This document shows positions 45,001 to 54,028 of a stretch of DNA of 64,000 nt, piece by piece. The first letter of the stretch is position 1, and each line of letters starts with the position of its first letter. The position numbers and the translations under genes are program-made. The stretch is from the NCBI GenBank assembly GCA_024235755.1, contig JACKLV010000004.1, forward strand, positions 62,001 through 126,000, given 5' to 3'. The stretch is from Burkholderiales bacterium (GTDB lineage Bacteria; Pseudomonadota; Gammaproteobacteria; Burkholderiales; Nitrosomonadaceae). The notes under the pieces are model-generated. The model was not told where the DNA came from. It made no database searches and saw only the letters and a list, made by a program, of their open reading frames with translations.

Positions 45001-46293
45001 ATGCATATTGCTGAAAAGTCGAGTGATTTGGCCGAATGGCTTGCCTATTTGGAGCAGCTTCATCCCAAATCCATTGATATGGAGCTCGAACGCGTTAATC
45101 GGGTGCGCCACGCGCTCAAATTGACACCGTTCTTTCCGGTAATTGTTGTCGGCGGCACCAATGGTAAAGGTTCTGTTTGTGCGATCTTGGAATCCATTCT
45201 GACTGTGGCTGGTTATCATGTTGGTTGTTATTCCTCGCCGCATCTGATTCGTTACAATGAACGCATTCATATTGGACAGCAGGAAGTCATTGATGAACAA
45301 CTGCTTGAAGCTTTTAGAGCTGTTGAACAAGCCAGAAAAAAGTGCAACGTTTCGTTGACCTATTTCGAATTCGGCACACTTGCCGCCATGCGTGTATTTA
45401 TGGATGAACGGATTGATGTCGCCATTCTTGAAGTCGGATTGGGCGGACGACTTGACGCCGTAAACATATTTGATGCCGATTGCGCCATCCTGACTAGTAT
45501 TGACCTTGATCACCAGGAATATCTCGGTGATTCACGAGAGACTATCGGTTATGAAAAAGCGGGTATTTTCAGACGGGAAAGGCCGGCTATTTGTGCAGAG
45601 TCGGATTTGCCGTTGAGCGTGCGGCATCATGCACAAGAAATTGAGGCCCAAATCAAAATAATCCACCAGGATTTTGGTTTTGTACAGGAAAGCAACTACC
45701 AATGGCGTTTTTGGAGCCAGCAGCATTGCCAGCAGGCGTTGCCGTTGCCAGCGTTGCGCGGAAGCATGCAGTTGCATAATGCCAGTGCCTGCCTCATGGC
45801 GCTGGAGCAACTGCGTGAACAACTGCAGGTCAGTACGCAGGCAATGCGTAAGGGCCTGTTATGCGTGACATTGCCAGGAAGATTTCAGGTTTTATCTGAA
45901 CAGCCAATGACTATTCTGGATGTAGCCCATAATCCCGCCGCCGCCGCCGTATTAGCAGAGAATCTGGAAATGACTTCACCGGCCGGAAAAACTTATGCGG
46001 TTTTTGCAATGCTGCAGGACAAAGATATAGTGGGAGTTGTCCAGGAGCTAAAAAAACATATCGATATCTGGTTGATCTCATCTATTGAAGCTCCGAGGGG
46101 GGCGCCCGCGAGTAAATTATTGCAAATTCTTTACAAGTCAGATATGGCCATTACGAATCCTACAATTCATGAATTTGAAAATGTAGTTTCAGCTTACGCA
46201 TTTGCCTGTGAACATGCCGACAAAAATGATAGAATTTGCGTGTTCGGTTCTTTTTATACAGTAGGTGCTGTCTTGCAATATCATGGAAAATAG
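45001..46293 (+). CDS. folC: Bifunctional folylpolyglutamate synthase / dihydrofolate synthase
   Basis: 430 residues from the ATG at 45001; the frame also opens at a GTG eight codons earlier. Mur-ligase fold. P-loop GGTNGKGSVCAIL, folate loop YSSPHLIRYNERI, metal site LEVGLGGRLDAVN, and DHQEYLGDS...EKAGIFR follow in the expected order; the C-terminal domain contains DVAHNPAAA. Adds glutamate to dihydropteroate and folates. Intact. Confidence 0.95.
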   Translation: MHIAEKSSDLAEWLAYLEQLHPKSIDMELERVNRVRHALKLTPFFPVIVVGGTNGKGSVCAILESILTVAGYHVGCYSSPHLIRYNERIHIGQQEVIDEQLLEAFRAVEQARKKCNVSLTYFEFGTLAAMRVFMDERIDVAILEVGLGGRLDAVNIFDADCAILTSIDLDHQEYLGDSRETIGYEKAGIFRRERPAICAESDLPLSVRHHAQEIEAQIKIIHQDFGFVQESNYQWRFWSQQHCQQALPLPALRGSMQLHNASACLMALEQLREQLQVSTQAMRKGLLCVTLPGRFQVLSEQPMTILDVAHNPAAAAVLAENLEMTSPAGKTYAVFAMLQDKDIVGVVQELKKHIDIWLISSIEAPRGAPASKLLQILYKSDMAITNPTIHEFENVVSAYAFACEHADKNDRICVFGSFYTVGAVLQYHGK

Positions 46294-46316
46294 TCTGTTA
46301 TGCTGGGTTATTTGGT

Positions 46317-46991
46317 ATGAATAAAAATATCACTGAAGAAGAGTTGTTACTCAGAAAACGCGCAAGACGTCGTTTGGTTGGCGCAATCGTATTGGTTGTG
46401 GCGGCAGTCATCATTTTGCCCATGATTTTTGATGAACCGAAACCGGACTCAGAAACGCATGAAATTGATATTCATTTGTTTCCGCAGGATGATATCAGTG
46501 AAATTCCTCCGCTGGTTTTGCCTCCAGAAAATTTCCCACCAGAGAACCTTGATCAAAATAATGACCGGTCGGAACTGGCTTCGGATTTGCTGCCAGATTT
46601 TACCGATGCACTTGAACCGCATGACCAATTAAGTGCAGCAGGTATCCATGATGAGCGTATGCAGGCTACGCGTATCCCAATTCCGGGAATCAAACCAAAG
46701 CTGAATCTAGTTCAACCTTCTCCAGTTCAAACCGAACGTATTGTGCAATCCGTTCAAACTTCCGAACAGTTTGTGGTGCAGCTGGGAGCGTTCTCGGATC
46801 AATCGAAAGCACAGCAGCAACTGCATAACCTGAGAACAAATGGTTTGAGTGCCTTTACGGAAACGCACACGGTCAATGGTAACGTTGTAACCCGCGTTCG
46901 TATTGGTCCATTTTCAAGCCGCAATGCTGCAGAAAGTGAATTGGAAAAACTGAGACGGCAAGGGTTGGATGGCGTTGTAACTCCGAGATAA
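46317..46991 (+). CDS. SPOR-domain inner-membrane protein (DedD-like)
   Basis: 224 residues from ATG 46317; the longer frame from 46236 overlaps folC and has no support. Short basic cytoplasmic start (RKRARRRLVG), one membrane helix about 17-37 (AIVLVVAAVIILPMIF), a Pro/Asp-rich periplasmic linker, and a C-terminal SPOR domain about 150-224 (FVVQLGAFSDQSKAQQQLHNLR...VTRVRIGPFSSRNAAESEL). SPOR domains bind denuded glycan at the division septum. Between folC and cvpA as in related genomes. Confidence 0.92.
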   Translation: MNKNITEEELLLRKRARRRLVGAIVLVVAAVIILPMIFDEPKPDSETHEIDIHLFPQDDISEIPPLVLPPENFPPENLDQNNDRSELASDLLPDFTDALEPHDQLSAAGIHDERMQATRIPIPGIKPKLNLVQPSPVQTERIVQSVQTSEQFVVQLGAFSDQSKAQQQLHNLRTNGLSAFTETHTVNGNVVTRVRIGPFSSRNAAESELEKLRRQGLDGVVTPR

Positions 46992-47080
46992 TCTCCTTAA
47001 TCGTACTGTCATGACGCTGTATCTTTTCATTTATGTAAAGAACCGGTCTGCATTTTTTTTCGATTGCAGCTTTCTTTCTA

Positions 47081-47602
47081 ATGACTGTATTTGATTATAT
47101 CGTTCTGGGAATTTTTTTTATTTCGATCATTTTAAGTATTATACGTGGGTTAGTACGCGAGGTTCTTTCTATAGCCGGTTGGATTATCGCCTTTATTGCC
47201 GCCAGTGCATACGCATATGACTTTGAGCCTTATATTCCCTCTGAAATCGGTGGAGAGTCGTTACGAATTATTGCTGCGTTCATTACCGTTTTTATTGCAG
47301 TATTGATTGTTACTGTTTTAATCATTACGTTGTTAAAAACTCTGATCAAAAATGTCGGTTTAGGGTTTATCGACAGAACTCTGGGTGCGTTTTTTGGATT
47401 CGCAAGGGCTTTTATTATCGTTTTGGTCCTGGTTCTAATAGCGGGCTTGACTGCTTTACCACAGCAACCATTATGGCGTCATGCAGTGTTAAGTCCTGTA
47501 TTGGAAGTGGTAGCGTTAGAGGTCTTGCCTTGGTTGCCGGATGATTTGTCCAAACGAATCAGTTATGAGAAAAAAGAACAGCTTATACATCAGAAAAATT
47601 GA
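47081..47602 (+). CDS. cvpA: CvpA family inner-membrane protein
   Basis: 173 residues, four predicted membrane helices; conserved start MTVFDYIVLGIFFISIILSIIRGLVREVLSI and the GFIDRTLGAFFGFARAFII segment identify CvpA. In enteric bacteria the protein is needed for colicin V export and bile tolerance; its basic role is not settled. It precedes purF by 71 bases, the same order as in E. coli. Confidence 0.93.
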   Translation: MTVFDYIVLGIFFISIILSIIRGLVREVLSIAGWIIAFIAASAYAYDFEPYIPSEIGGESLRIIAAFITVFIAVLIVTVLIITLLKTLIKNVGLGFIDRTLGAFFGFARAFIIVLVLVLIAGLTALPQQPLWRHAVLSPVLEVVALEVLPWLPDDLSKRISYEKKEQLIHQKN

Positions 47603-47673
47603 GGGTTTATTACCGTGATTATTCAGTCATTATCGGTTTTTGTTATCCAGCACAGCATTGATGGAGTACGCAT

Positions 47674-49194
47674 ATGTGTGGAGTATTAGGTATCGTTGCA
47701 AAATCACCTGCTAATCAGTTGCTTTATGATGGTTTGTTGATGCTGCAACATCGTGGACAGGACGCTGGCGGTATCGTGACGGCGCAAGGCAATACGTTTC
47801 ATATGCATAAAGGACTGGGGTTGGTCAGCGATGTTTTCCGTACTCGGAACATGTATGCTCTTCAAGGCAATATGGGCATTGGACATGTGCGTTATCCAAC
47901 AGCTGGATCGTCAAAATCGCCTGCCGAAGCGCAGCCTTTTTATGTAAATTCTCCTTTCGGTATCGTTCTGGGTCATAACGGAAATCTGACCAATGCGGAA
48001 CAATTGAATCAGGAATTGTTTCGAACTGATTTGCGTCATGTCAATACGCACTCAGATTCAGAAGTATTATTGAATGTGCTGGCGCATGAGCTGCAAGAAA
48101 GGGCAGGCAATTGCCATCTCGACTCGGAAACCATTTTTGCCGCGGTCAGTGGTGTGCATAAACGTTGCGCAGGCGCTTATGCCGTCGTTGCGATGATTGC
48201 TGGCTATGGTCTGTTGGCGTTTCGCGATCCACACGGAATTCGTCCGCTGGTTTATGGCAAAATAGAAACAGAAAAAGGTACTGAATATCTGGTTGCATCG
48301 GAAAGTGTGGCACTGGATACGTTGGGTTTCCAACTGGTTCGTGATATTGCGCCTGGAGAAGCGGTTTTTATTGATGAAGCGGGTAATTTTTTCAGTCAAC
48401 AGTGTGCTGAAAATGCAAGTTTGAATCCATGCATTTTTGAATATGTGTATCTGGCACGGCCGGATTCTGTCATAGATGGTGTTTCAGTTTATGAAACGAG
48501 GCTGAACATGGGGGAGTCGCTGGCAGAAAAAATCACCCGATCTATGCATCATTTTGATATTGACGTAGTAATTCCAATTCCCGATTCCAGCCGTCCAAGT
48601 GCGCTGCAACTGTCCAATCAGCTTGGAGTCGATTTTCGTGAGGGTTTTATCAAGAATCGTTATGTAGGGCGCACGTTTATAATGCCAGGGCAGCAACAGC
48701 GTAAAAAATCCGTACGCCAGAAACTCAATGCAATGAGTATCGAATTCAAAGGGAAAAATGTCTTGCTCGTTGACGACTCGATCGTGCGTGGGACAACGAG
48801 CCGTGAAATCGTACAAATGGCGAGGGACGCGGGTGCCAATAAAATTTATTTTGCCTCTGCGTCACCGCCAGTGCGCTATCCAAATGTGTATGGCATCGAT
48901 ATGCCAACACGTGGAGAATTGATAGCGACTGAGCGAGACACCGGGGAAATCTGTCATGAAATTGGAGCCGATCATCTGATATTTCAGGAACTAGATGCAT
49001 TGACGCAAGCAGTTTCTAAAGTCAAACCAGAGTTGTCTCATTTTGAGACATCCTGTTTTAATGGTGACTATATAGCAGGTAATGTAACACCGGAGTATCT
49101 GGAAACGCTCGAGGCTAAAAGAAGTTCAGAGCAGGCCGGCAGGCAAGGGTCATTGAAAACACAACTTGATCTGAGTTTGTCTGTATCAGATTAA
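47674..49194 (+). CDS. purF: Amidophosphoribosyltransferase
   Basis: 506 residues. First committed step of purine synthesis: PRPP + glutamine to phosphoribosylamine. Cys2 after removal of Met is the glutaminase nucleophile (MCGVLGIV); the PRPP loop is VLLVDDSIVRGTTSREI. Glutamine-site segments HVRYPTAG and GHNGNLTN are present. Length is as in the E. coli type without Fe-S cluster cysteines. Complete. Confidence 0.97.
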   Translation: MCGVLGIVAKSPANQLLYDGLLMLQHRGQDAGGIVTAQGNTFHMHKGLGLVSDVFRTRNMYALQGNMGIGHVRYPTAGSSKSPAEAQPFYVNSPFGIVLGHNGNLTNAEQLNQELFRTDLRHVNTHSDSEVLLNVLAHELQERAGNCHLDSETIFAAVSGVHKRCAGAYAVVAMIAGYGLLAFRDPHGIRPLVYGKIETEKGTEYLVASESVALDTLGFQLVRDIAPGEAVFIDEAGNFFSQQCAENASLNPCIFEYVYLARPDSVIDGVSVYETRLNMGESLAEKITRSMHHFDIDVVIPIPDSSRPSALQLSNQLGVDFREGFIKNRYVGRTFIMPGQQQRKKSVRQKLNAMSIEFKGKNVLLVDDSIVRGTTSREIVQMARDAGANKIYFASASPPVRYPNVYGIDMPTRGELIATERDTGEICHEIGADHLIFQELDALTQAVSKVKPELSHFETSCFNGDYIAGNVTPEYLETLEAKRSSEQAGRQGSLKTQLDLSLSVSD

Positions 49195-49266
49195 ATCTAA
49201 ATCGCTTGGTATGCATTCCAGTTTATATAGTATCCTTTTAAAGTTTACCCGGGAGTAAATCATTTA

Positions 49267-50445
49267 ATGTCTGACGATCAACTTAAACCCGAAACACTTG
49301 CGTTACGAACGGGGATACATCGCAGCCAGTTTAATGAACATTCAGAAGCACTATACTTAACGTCCAGTTTTGTTTTTGATAGTGCGGCGCAGGCTGCGGC
49401 GCGATTTTCGGGAGAAGAATCCGGAAATATTTATTCACGTTTTACCAATCCAACTGTTACCGCTCTGGAGGAGCGGCTTGCAGCCATGGAGGGTGCCGAA
49501 ACTTGCGTCGCCACATCAACCGGAATGTCGGCGATACTGGCTTGCATTATGGGTTTATTATCGGCTGGCGATCATGTCGTTGCATCGCAAAGCTTGTTTG
49601 GCGCTACCGTAAATTTGTTTAACAATATTTTAAAAAAGTTTAATGTTCAAACAACGTTTGTGTCTGCAACCAATCTCGATTCCTGGGAATCCGCTGTTCA
49701 GCCGAATACCAAGCTTTTTTTTCTGGAAACGCCTTCCAATCCGTTAACTGAAATTTCCGATATTGCTGGATTGGCGGAGATCGCCAGAAAATCGGGTGCA
49801 TGGCTTGCGGTAGACAACTGTTTTTGTACGCCTATTTTACAAAAACCGATTGAGTTGGGTGCGGATATTGTTATTCATTCGGCGACAAAATATTTAGACG
49901 GTCAGGGCAGGGTTTTAGGAGGGGCTGTTCTGGGCAGCCGGGAACTGATGATGGAGGGCGGAGTTTACGGATTTCTGCGCACTGCCGGGCCAACTTTGAG
50001 CGCTTTTAATGCATGGGTGATTTTGAAAGGATTGGAAACGCTCAAAGTGCGTATGGACGCGCACTCAAAGAACGCTTTGCAAATGGCGCAGTGGTTGTCG
50101 GCGCATCCAAATGTTGAACGGGTTTTTTATCCCGGCTTACCCTCTCATCCGCAGCATGAACTGGCTATGCGCCAGCAAAGCACTGGCGGCGGTATCGTCA
50201 CATTTGAGATTAAAGGCGGCAGAGAAGCTGCTTGGCGTGTCATAGACAATACGCGACTGGTATCTATTACCGCTAATTTGGGTGATGTGAAGACTACCCT
50301 GACACATCCGGCTACGACAACACATGGACGTATCAGCCAGGAAGCGCGTGATGCGGCAGGTATTACCGACGGCTTATTGCGAATTGCGGTTGGCTTAGAA
50401 GCCGTAGAAGATATTCAGCCAGACCTGGCTAGAGGGTTGGGCTAA
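49267..50445 (+). CDS. metZ: O-succinylhomoserine sulfhydrylase
   Basis: 392 residues, PLP enzyme of the Cys/Met metabolism family, forming homocysteine from an activated homoserine and sulphide. PLP lysine is Lys208 in HSATKYLDGQGR; YSRFTNPTV and the SGMSAI segment contact the cofactor phosphate. The GQGRVLGG sequence after the lysine is typical of MetZ rather than MetB or MetC. Follows purF by 72 bases as in other betaproteobacteria and pseudomonads. Confidence 0.93.
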   Translation: MSDDQLKPETLALRTGIHRSQFNEHSEALYLTSSFVFDSAAQAAARFSGEESGNIYSRFTNPTVTALEERLAAMEGAETCVATSTGMSAILACIMGLLSAGDHVVASQSLFGATVNLFNNILKKFNVQTTFVSATNLDSWESAVQPNTKLFFLETPSNPLTEISDIAGLAEIARKSGAWLAVDNCFCTPILQKPIELGADIVIHSATKYLDGQGRVLGGAVLGSRELMMEGGVYGFLRTAGPTLSAFNAWVILKGLETLKVRMDAHSKNALQMAQWLSAHPNVERVFYPGLPSHPQHELAMRQQSTGGGIVTFEIKGGREAAWRVIDNTRLVSITANLGDVKTTLTHPATTTHGRISQEARDAAGITDGLLRIAVGLEAVEDIQPDLARGLG

Positions 50446-50458
50446 CAGTATATCAATT

Positions 50459-50513
50459 TAGTACTCTATTCCTATGATATTGTTGGCTTCAGTATCATAA
50501 GAATAGAGTACTA
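50459..50513. terminator. Long imperfect hairpin between metZ and the cyclophilin gene
   Basis: Arms of 21 bases, 50459-50479 and 50493-50513, with a single mismatch (c50472/a50500) and a 13-base loop. It begins 13 bases after the metZ stop and is 65 bases beyond the stop of the minus-strand cyclophilin gene. Convergent position suits a two-way terminator, though the stem is AT-rich and there is no clear T tract. Confidence 0.5.
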
Positions 50514-50577
50514 ATCATGATAGACTGATCAAGTTCGGGTTATTTATCGAATCTGAGTGGTAGCAGCATAATAGTTT

Positions 50578-51069
50578 TTAGATTATTTCTGCTTTTTCAA
50601 TCACAACATCATCAAGTGGAACATTCTGGTGTCCGCTGCGATCTCCCGTTTTGACTTTTTTTATTTGATCGACCACATCCTGACCTTCCACAATTTTGCC
50701 AAAAACGCAATATCCAAATCCTTGTGTGGTGGGTTCTTTGTAGTTGAGAAACCCGTTATTGGCGACATTAATGAAAAATTGTGATGTGGCGGAGTGAACA
50801 TCCGCGGTTCTTGCCATAGCAATGGTATAAGTTTCGTTCTTTAAACCGTTGGCTGCTTCATTTTGAATAGGAGGATTGGTTTTCTTTTGCCGCATACCGG
50901 GTTCAAAACCGCCGCCCTGAATCATAAAGTCATCTATTACACGGTGAAAAATAGTGTTGTTATAAAATCCGCCAGTAACATAATTCAAAAAATTCTGTAC
51001 AGTTTCGGGCGCTTTTTCAGCGTCAAGTTCAAGCGTAATATCGCCAAAATTTGTTGTCAGTTTGATCAT
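50578..51069 (-). CDS. ppiB: Cytoplasmic peptidyl-prolyl cis-trans isomerase (cyclophilin)
   Basis: 163 residues without signal peptide. Cyclophilin core: IFHRVIDDFMIQGG with the catalytic arginine, MARTADVHSATSQFFIN and GYCVFGKIVEGQDVV. Speeds proline isomerisation in protein folding. Eleven bases downstream of the exported paralogue at 51081, in one operon. About half of the residues are shared by the two, so one probably arose from the other by duplication. Confidence 0.95.
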   Translation of the reverse strand: MIKLTTNFGDITLELDAEKAPETVQNFLNYVTGGFYNNTIFHRVIDDFMIQGGGFEPGMRQKKTNPPIQNEAANGLKNETYTIAMARTADVHSATSQFFINVANNGFLNYKEPTTQGFGYCVFGKIVEGQDVVDQIKKVKTGDRSGHQNVPLDDVVIEKAEII

Positions 51070-51080
51070 ACTATTTCCTA

Positions 51081-51674
51081 TTATTGCTCTTTACTATTAT
51101 CTTCGGGTTTTAAGACAGAGATGTCTTCAATGATTATCATTGTTCTTGGTACATCACCTGGAAACGGACCACCCGAGCCGGTAGGAGTTTTGGCAATCTG
51201 GTGAACAATATCCAGGCCATCAATTACTTTGCCGAAAACGGTGTAGCCATATCCCCTTGCGCTGGGTGCTGTATAGTTCAGAAATCCGTTATTTGCAACA
51301 TTAATGAAAAACTGAGCGGTTGCTGAATGCGGATCGGATGTTCTTGCCATCGCAACGGTACCTACTTCATTTTTCAAACCGTTATTGGCTTCATTTTCAA
51401 CGGGGTTGCGCGTGGTTTTCTGATTAAATGCCGTATCAAAACCGCCACCCTGAATCATGAAATTGGCGATGACGCGATGAAAAATAGTGTTGGTATAAAA
51501 TCCCTCTTCAACGTATTTCAAAAAATTCTCAACGGTTTTCGGTGCCTTGTCTGGATAGAGTTCCAGTGTGACAACCCCAACGTTTGTTTTCATGAGTACC
51601 TGGGGGGAGGCGGCATGGCCGGTAATATTCCAGAAAATAAGTAAGGCAACTGCAAAAAACTGTTTAAAGCGCAT
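51081..51674 (-). CDS. ppiA: Exported peptidyl-prolyl cis-trans isomerase (cyclophilin)
   Basis: 197 residues. An N-terminal signal peptide (FKQFFAVALLIFWNITGHAA) sends it to the periplasm. The cyclophilin core has IFHRVIANFMIQGG, MARTSDPHSATAQFFIN and GYTVFGKVIDGLDIV, with the catalytic arginine and aromatic pocket in place. The end carries a short acidic tail (EDNSKEQ). First gene of a two-gene operon with ppiB, divergent from cysS. Confidence 0.95.
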   Translation of the reverse strand: MRFKQFFAVALLIFWNITGHAASPQVLMKTNVGVVTLELYPDKAPKTVENFLKYVEEGFYTNTIFHRVIANFMIQGGGFDTAFNQKTTRNPVENEANNGLKNEVGTVAMARTSDPHSATAQFFINVANNGFLNYTAPSARGYGYTVFGKVIDGLDIVHQIAKTPTGSGGPFPGDVPRTMIIIEDISVLKPEDNSKEQ

Positions 51675-51812
51675 TGGATTCCTTGTTATTTGATTGTTAA
51701 AAAGTCGAGGAATTAACGGTGAATTGGTATGTTATACTCCCCAAGTTTTGGTACCTGAACCGGATTCTATCAAGAAGGTATAAACCATTCTACAATTATA
51801 ACGATTCTTGGC

Positions 51813-53195
51813 ATGTTGAAAATCTATAATACCTTAATACGCGACAAGCAGGATTTTGTTCCTTTAACGCCCGGAAAAGTGACAATCTATGTATGCGGCA
51901 TGACAGTCTACGATTTCTGTCATCTTGGTCATGCGCGTGTTTTGGTTGTGTTCGATATGGTTGTCCGCTGGTTAAGAATGAGTGGGTTTGAAGTCACTTA
52001 TGTCCGGAATGTCACCGATATCGATGATAAGATTATCCAGCGTGCACTTGAAAATCATGAAACGATTAAATCGTTGACAGAACGTTTCATTGCAGCAATG
52101 GAACAGGATGCCGCGGTACTGGGTGTTGACAGGCCAACGTACGAACCGCGGGCTACTCAGTTTGTTGCGAATATGATTGCCATGATTCATAAGTTGGTCG
52201 ATAAATCATTGGCTTATGTGGCTGCTAATGGTGATGTTTATTATGCAGTGCACCGTTTCCCAGGGTATGGAAAATTGTCTGGCAAATCATTGGATGATCT
52301 GCGGGCTGGCGAACGTGTTGAAATCGACAGGAATAAAAAAGATCCATTGGATTTCGTGTTGTGGAAATCTGCTAAACCGGGTGAGCCTTCTTGGGAGTCG
52401 CCGTGGGGTAGGGGAAGGCCGGGCTGGCATATCGAATGTTCGGCGATGAGCGAACATTATCTGGGTGAACAATTCGATATTCATGGCGGCGGTCAGGATC
52501 TACAGTTTCCGCATCATGAAAATGAAATTGCCCAAAGTGAAGGGGTGCATGATCATTCTTTTGTCAATTACTGGATGCACAACGGTTTTGTTCGTGTTGA
52601 CAGCGAAAAAATGTCCAAATCACTGGGTAATTTCTTTACAGTAAGAGAAGTATTGAAAAACTATCAACCCGAGGTTGTTCGGTTTTTCATATTGCGTGCA
52701 CACTATCGCAGCCCGTTAAATTATTCGGATCAACATTTAAGGGATGCGAAGCTTGCTTTGGATCGTTTGTATATTGCGTTGAAAGATTTTGAATTCGTCG
52801 ATAGCGGTGAAATAGACTGGGCAAATGAGCATGCGCAGGCGTTCCAGTCTGCGATGAACGACGATTTCAATACGCCTGAAGCAATTGCCGTTTTGTTTGA
52901 ATTAACCAGTATTGTTAATAAAACGCAGTCAGCAGCGCATGCAGCACTACTTAAATTACTGGGGGGCGTTCTTGGATTGCTGCAGCAATCGCCGCAATTG
53001 TATTTGCAGCATACGCCTGATGCCTCAGAAGCAGAATGTATTGCTACCGAACAAATTGAACAGATGATACAACAACGGCTAAAGGCGCGGAAAACCGGGC
53101 ATTATGCCGAGGCCGATGCGATACGCCAGAATCTTACAAATGCTGGGATTATTCTTGAAGACGGTCCGCAGGGAACAACTTGGCGGCGAAATTAG
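51813..53195 (+). CDS. cysS: Cysteinyl-tRNA synthetase
   Basis: 460 residues, class I synthetase. HIGH-type motif HLGHAR, zinc ligands beginning with Cys28 (YVCGMTVYDFC) and continuing in HIECSAMS and HGGGQDLQFPHHENE, and the KMSKS loop (SEKMSKSLGNF). C-terminal DALR helical domain and anticodon part complete. A TATACT hexamer at 51733-51738 could be a -10, but no good -35 was found. Confidence 0.97.
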   Translation: MLKIYNTLIRDKQDFVPLTPGKVTIYVCGMTVYDFCHLGHARVLVVFDMVVRWLRMSGFEVTYVRNVTDIDDKIIQRALENHETIKSLTERFIAAMEQDAAVLGVDRPTYEPRATQFVANMIAMIHKLVDKSLAYVAANGDVYYAVHRFPGYGKLSGKSLDDLRAGERVEIDRNKKDPLDFVLWKSAKPGEPSWESPWGRGRPGWHIECSAMSEHYLGEQFDIHGGGQDLQFPHHENEIAQSEGVHDHSFVNYWMHNGFVRVDSEKMSKSLGNFFTVREVLKNYQPEVVRFFILRAHYRSPLNYSDQHLRDAKLALDRLYIALKDFEFVDSGEIDWANEHAQAFQSAMNDDFNTPEAIAVLFELTSIVNKTQSAAHAALLKLLGGVLGLLQQSPQLYLQHTPDASEAECIATEQIEQMIQQRLKARKTGHYAEADAIRQNLTNAGIILEDGPQGTTWRRN

Positions 53196-53218
53196 ATTGT
53201 CTTGGGTTCAGTTAAATT

Positions 53219-54010
53219 TTATGGCTCTGAGCCGAGTGCATCATTATCGGATTTAATTCGCCAGATATATAAAGTAGAGCCTGAAAAATCATTAATTTCA
53301 ATACAGCTGTCAGGCGCAACACCTGGAATCATGAAAGTGTTACTGATAAAAATACTGCCGGGGCGCATTTCACCGCATATTTTTTCCCACAGCATTTTCA
53401 TCGGCGCGGGCGACAAATATGCATAAACAATGTCGTAGTGAGACAGATTTTGCTTCCATAAATCGCCACACTGAATGTTACAACTGGATTTCGTCAGCAA
53501 GTTTTTTGTTTTGCCAATGAGATATGGCAACAGTGCAGCCTCTATGCCATGAAAAGCACCGTTGGTTTTGGTTTTACTCAACGCACTGAGAAGGCCGCCG
53601 CAGCCACAACCCAAGTCTATAAATGAAAAGTCCTTCTTTTGTGGCAAGTATGTCGATAAAGCCTGCGTGACTGCATAACTGGAAAGGTATAAAGGAACCT
53701 GTGTTTGATAGGTTTTGCCATACACCAATACGAGTGTGATAAAGCCAATGCCAAACCAAACGGGAGGAAATTCGAATGCGAGTGTTGCGACCATTACCGG
53801 TAAAAAACATAACTGGATCGGAATCCACCAGGCAGCCATTTTTAGAAAATAGCTGATAAATGCAGCCAGAATGCCTTGTACTAGAGCCAATTCGAAAATT
53901 GTTAGTGGCGGTGAAACTATCACTAATAGAACAGTGACCGTTAATGCGATCAGCTGCGAAAATAATGCAAGTAGGGCCGGGCTGCAGTTTGTTTTTATGG
54001 CAGTTGGCAT
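53219..54010 (-). CDS. Membrane-bound class I SAM-dependent methyltransferase
   Basis: 263 residues. The N-terminal third has about three to four hydrophobic helices (residues 12-100), unusual for a methyltransferase, followed by a Rossmann SAM domain: motif I FIDLGCGCGGLL (about 131-142), acidic loop GIEAALLP and motif IV-like YDIVYAYLSPAP. The substrate is not recognisable. The start lies 18 bases after the motB stop, so it is probably co-transcribed with motAB. Could modify a lipid or a membrane protein. The family is close to DUF-type methyltransferases seen in betaproteobacteria, which I cannot name with certainty. Confidence 0.75.
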   Translation of the reverse strand: MPTAIKTNCSPALLALFSQLIALTVTVLLVIVSPPLTIFELALVQGILAAFISYFLKMAAWWIPIQLCFLPVMVATLAFEFPPVWFGIGFITLVLVYGKTYQTQVPLYLSSYAVTQALSTYLPQKKDFSFIDLGCGCGGLLSALSKTKTNGAFHGIEAALLPYLIGKTKNLLTKSSCNIQCGDLWKQNLSHYDIVYAYLSPAPMKMLWEKICGEMRPGSIFISNTFMIPGVAPDSCIEINDFSGSTLYIWRIKSDNDALGSEP

Positions 54011-54028
54011 ATCTGAATGAATCCAATG

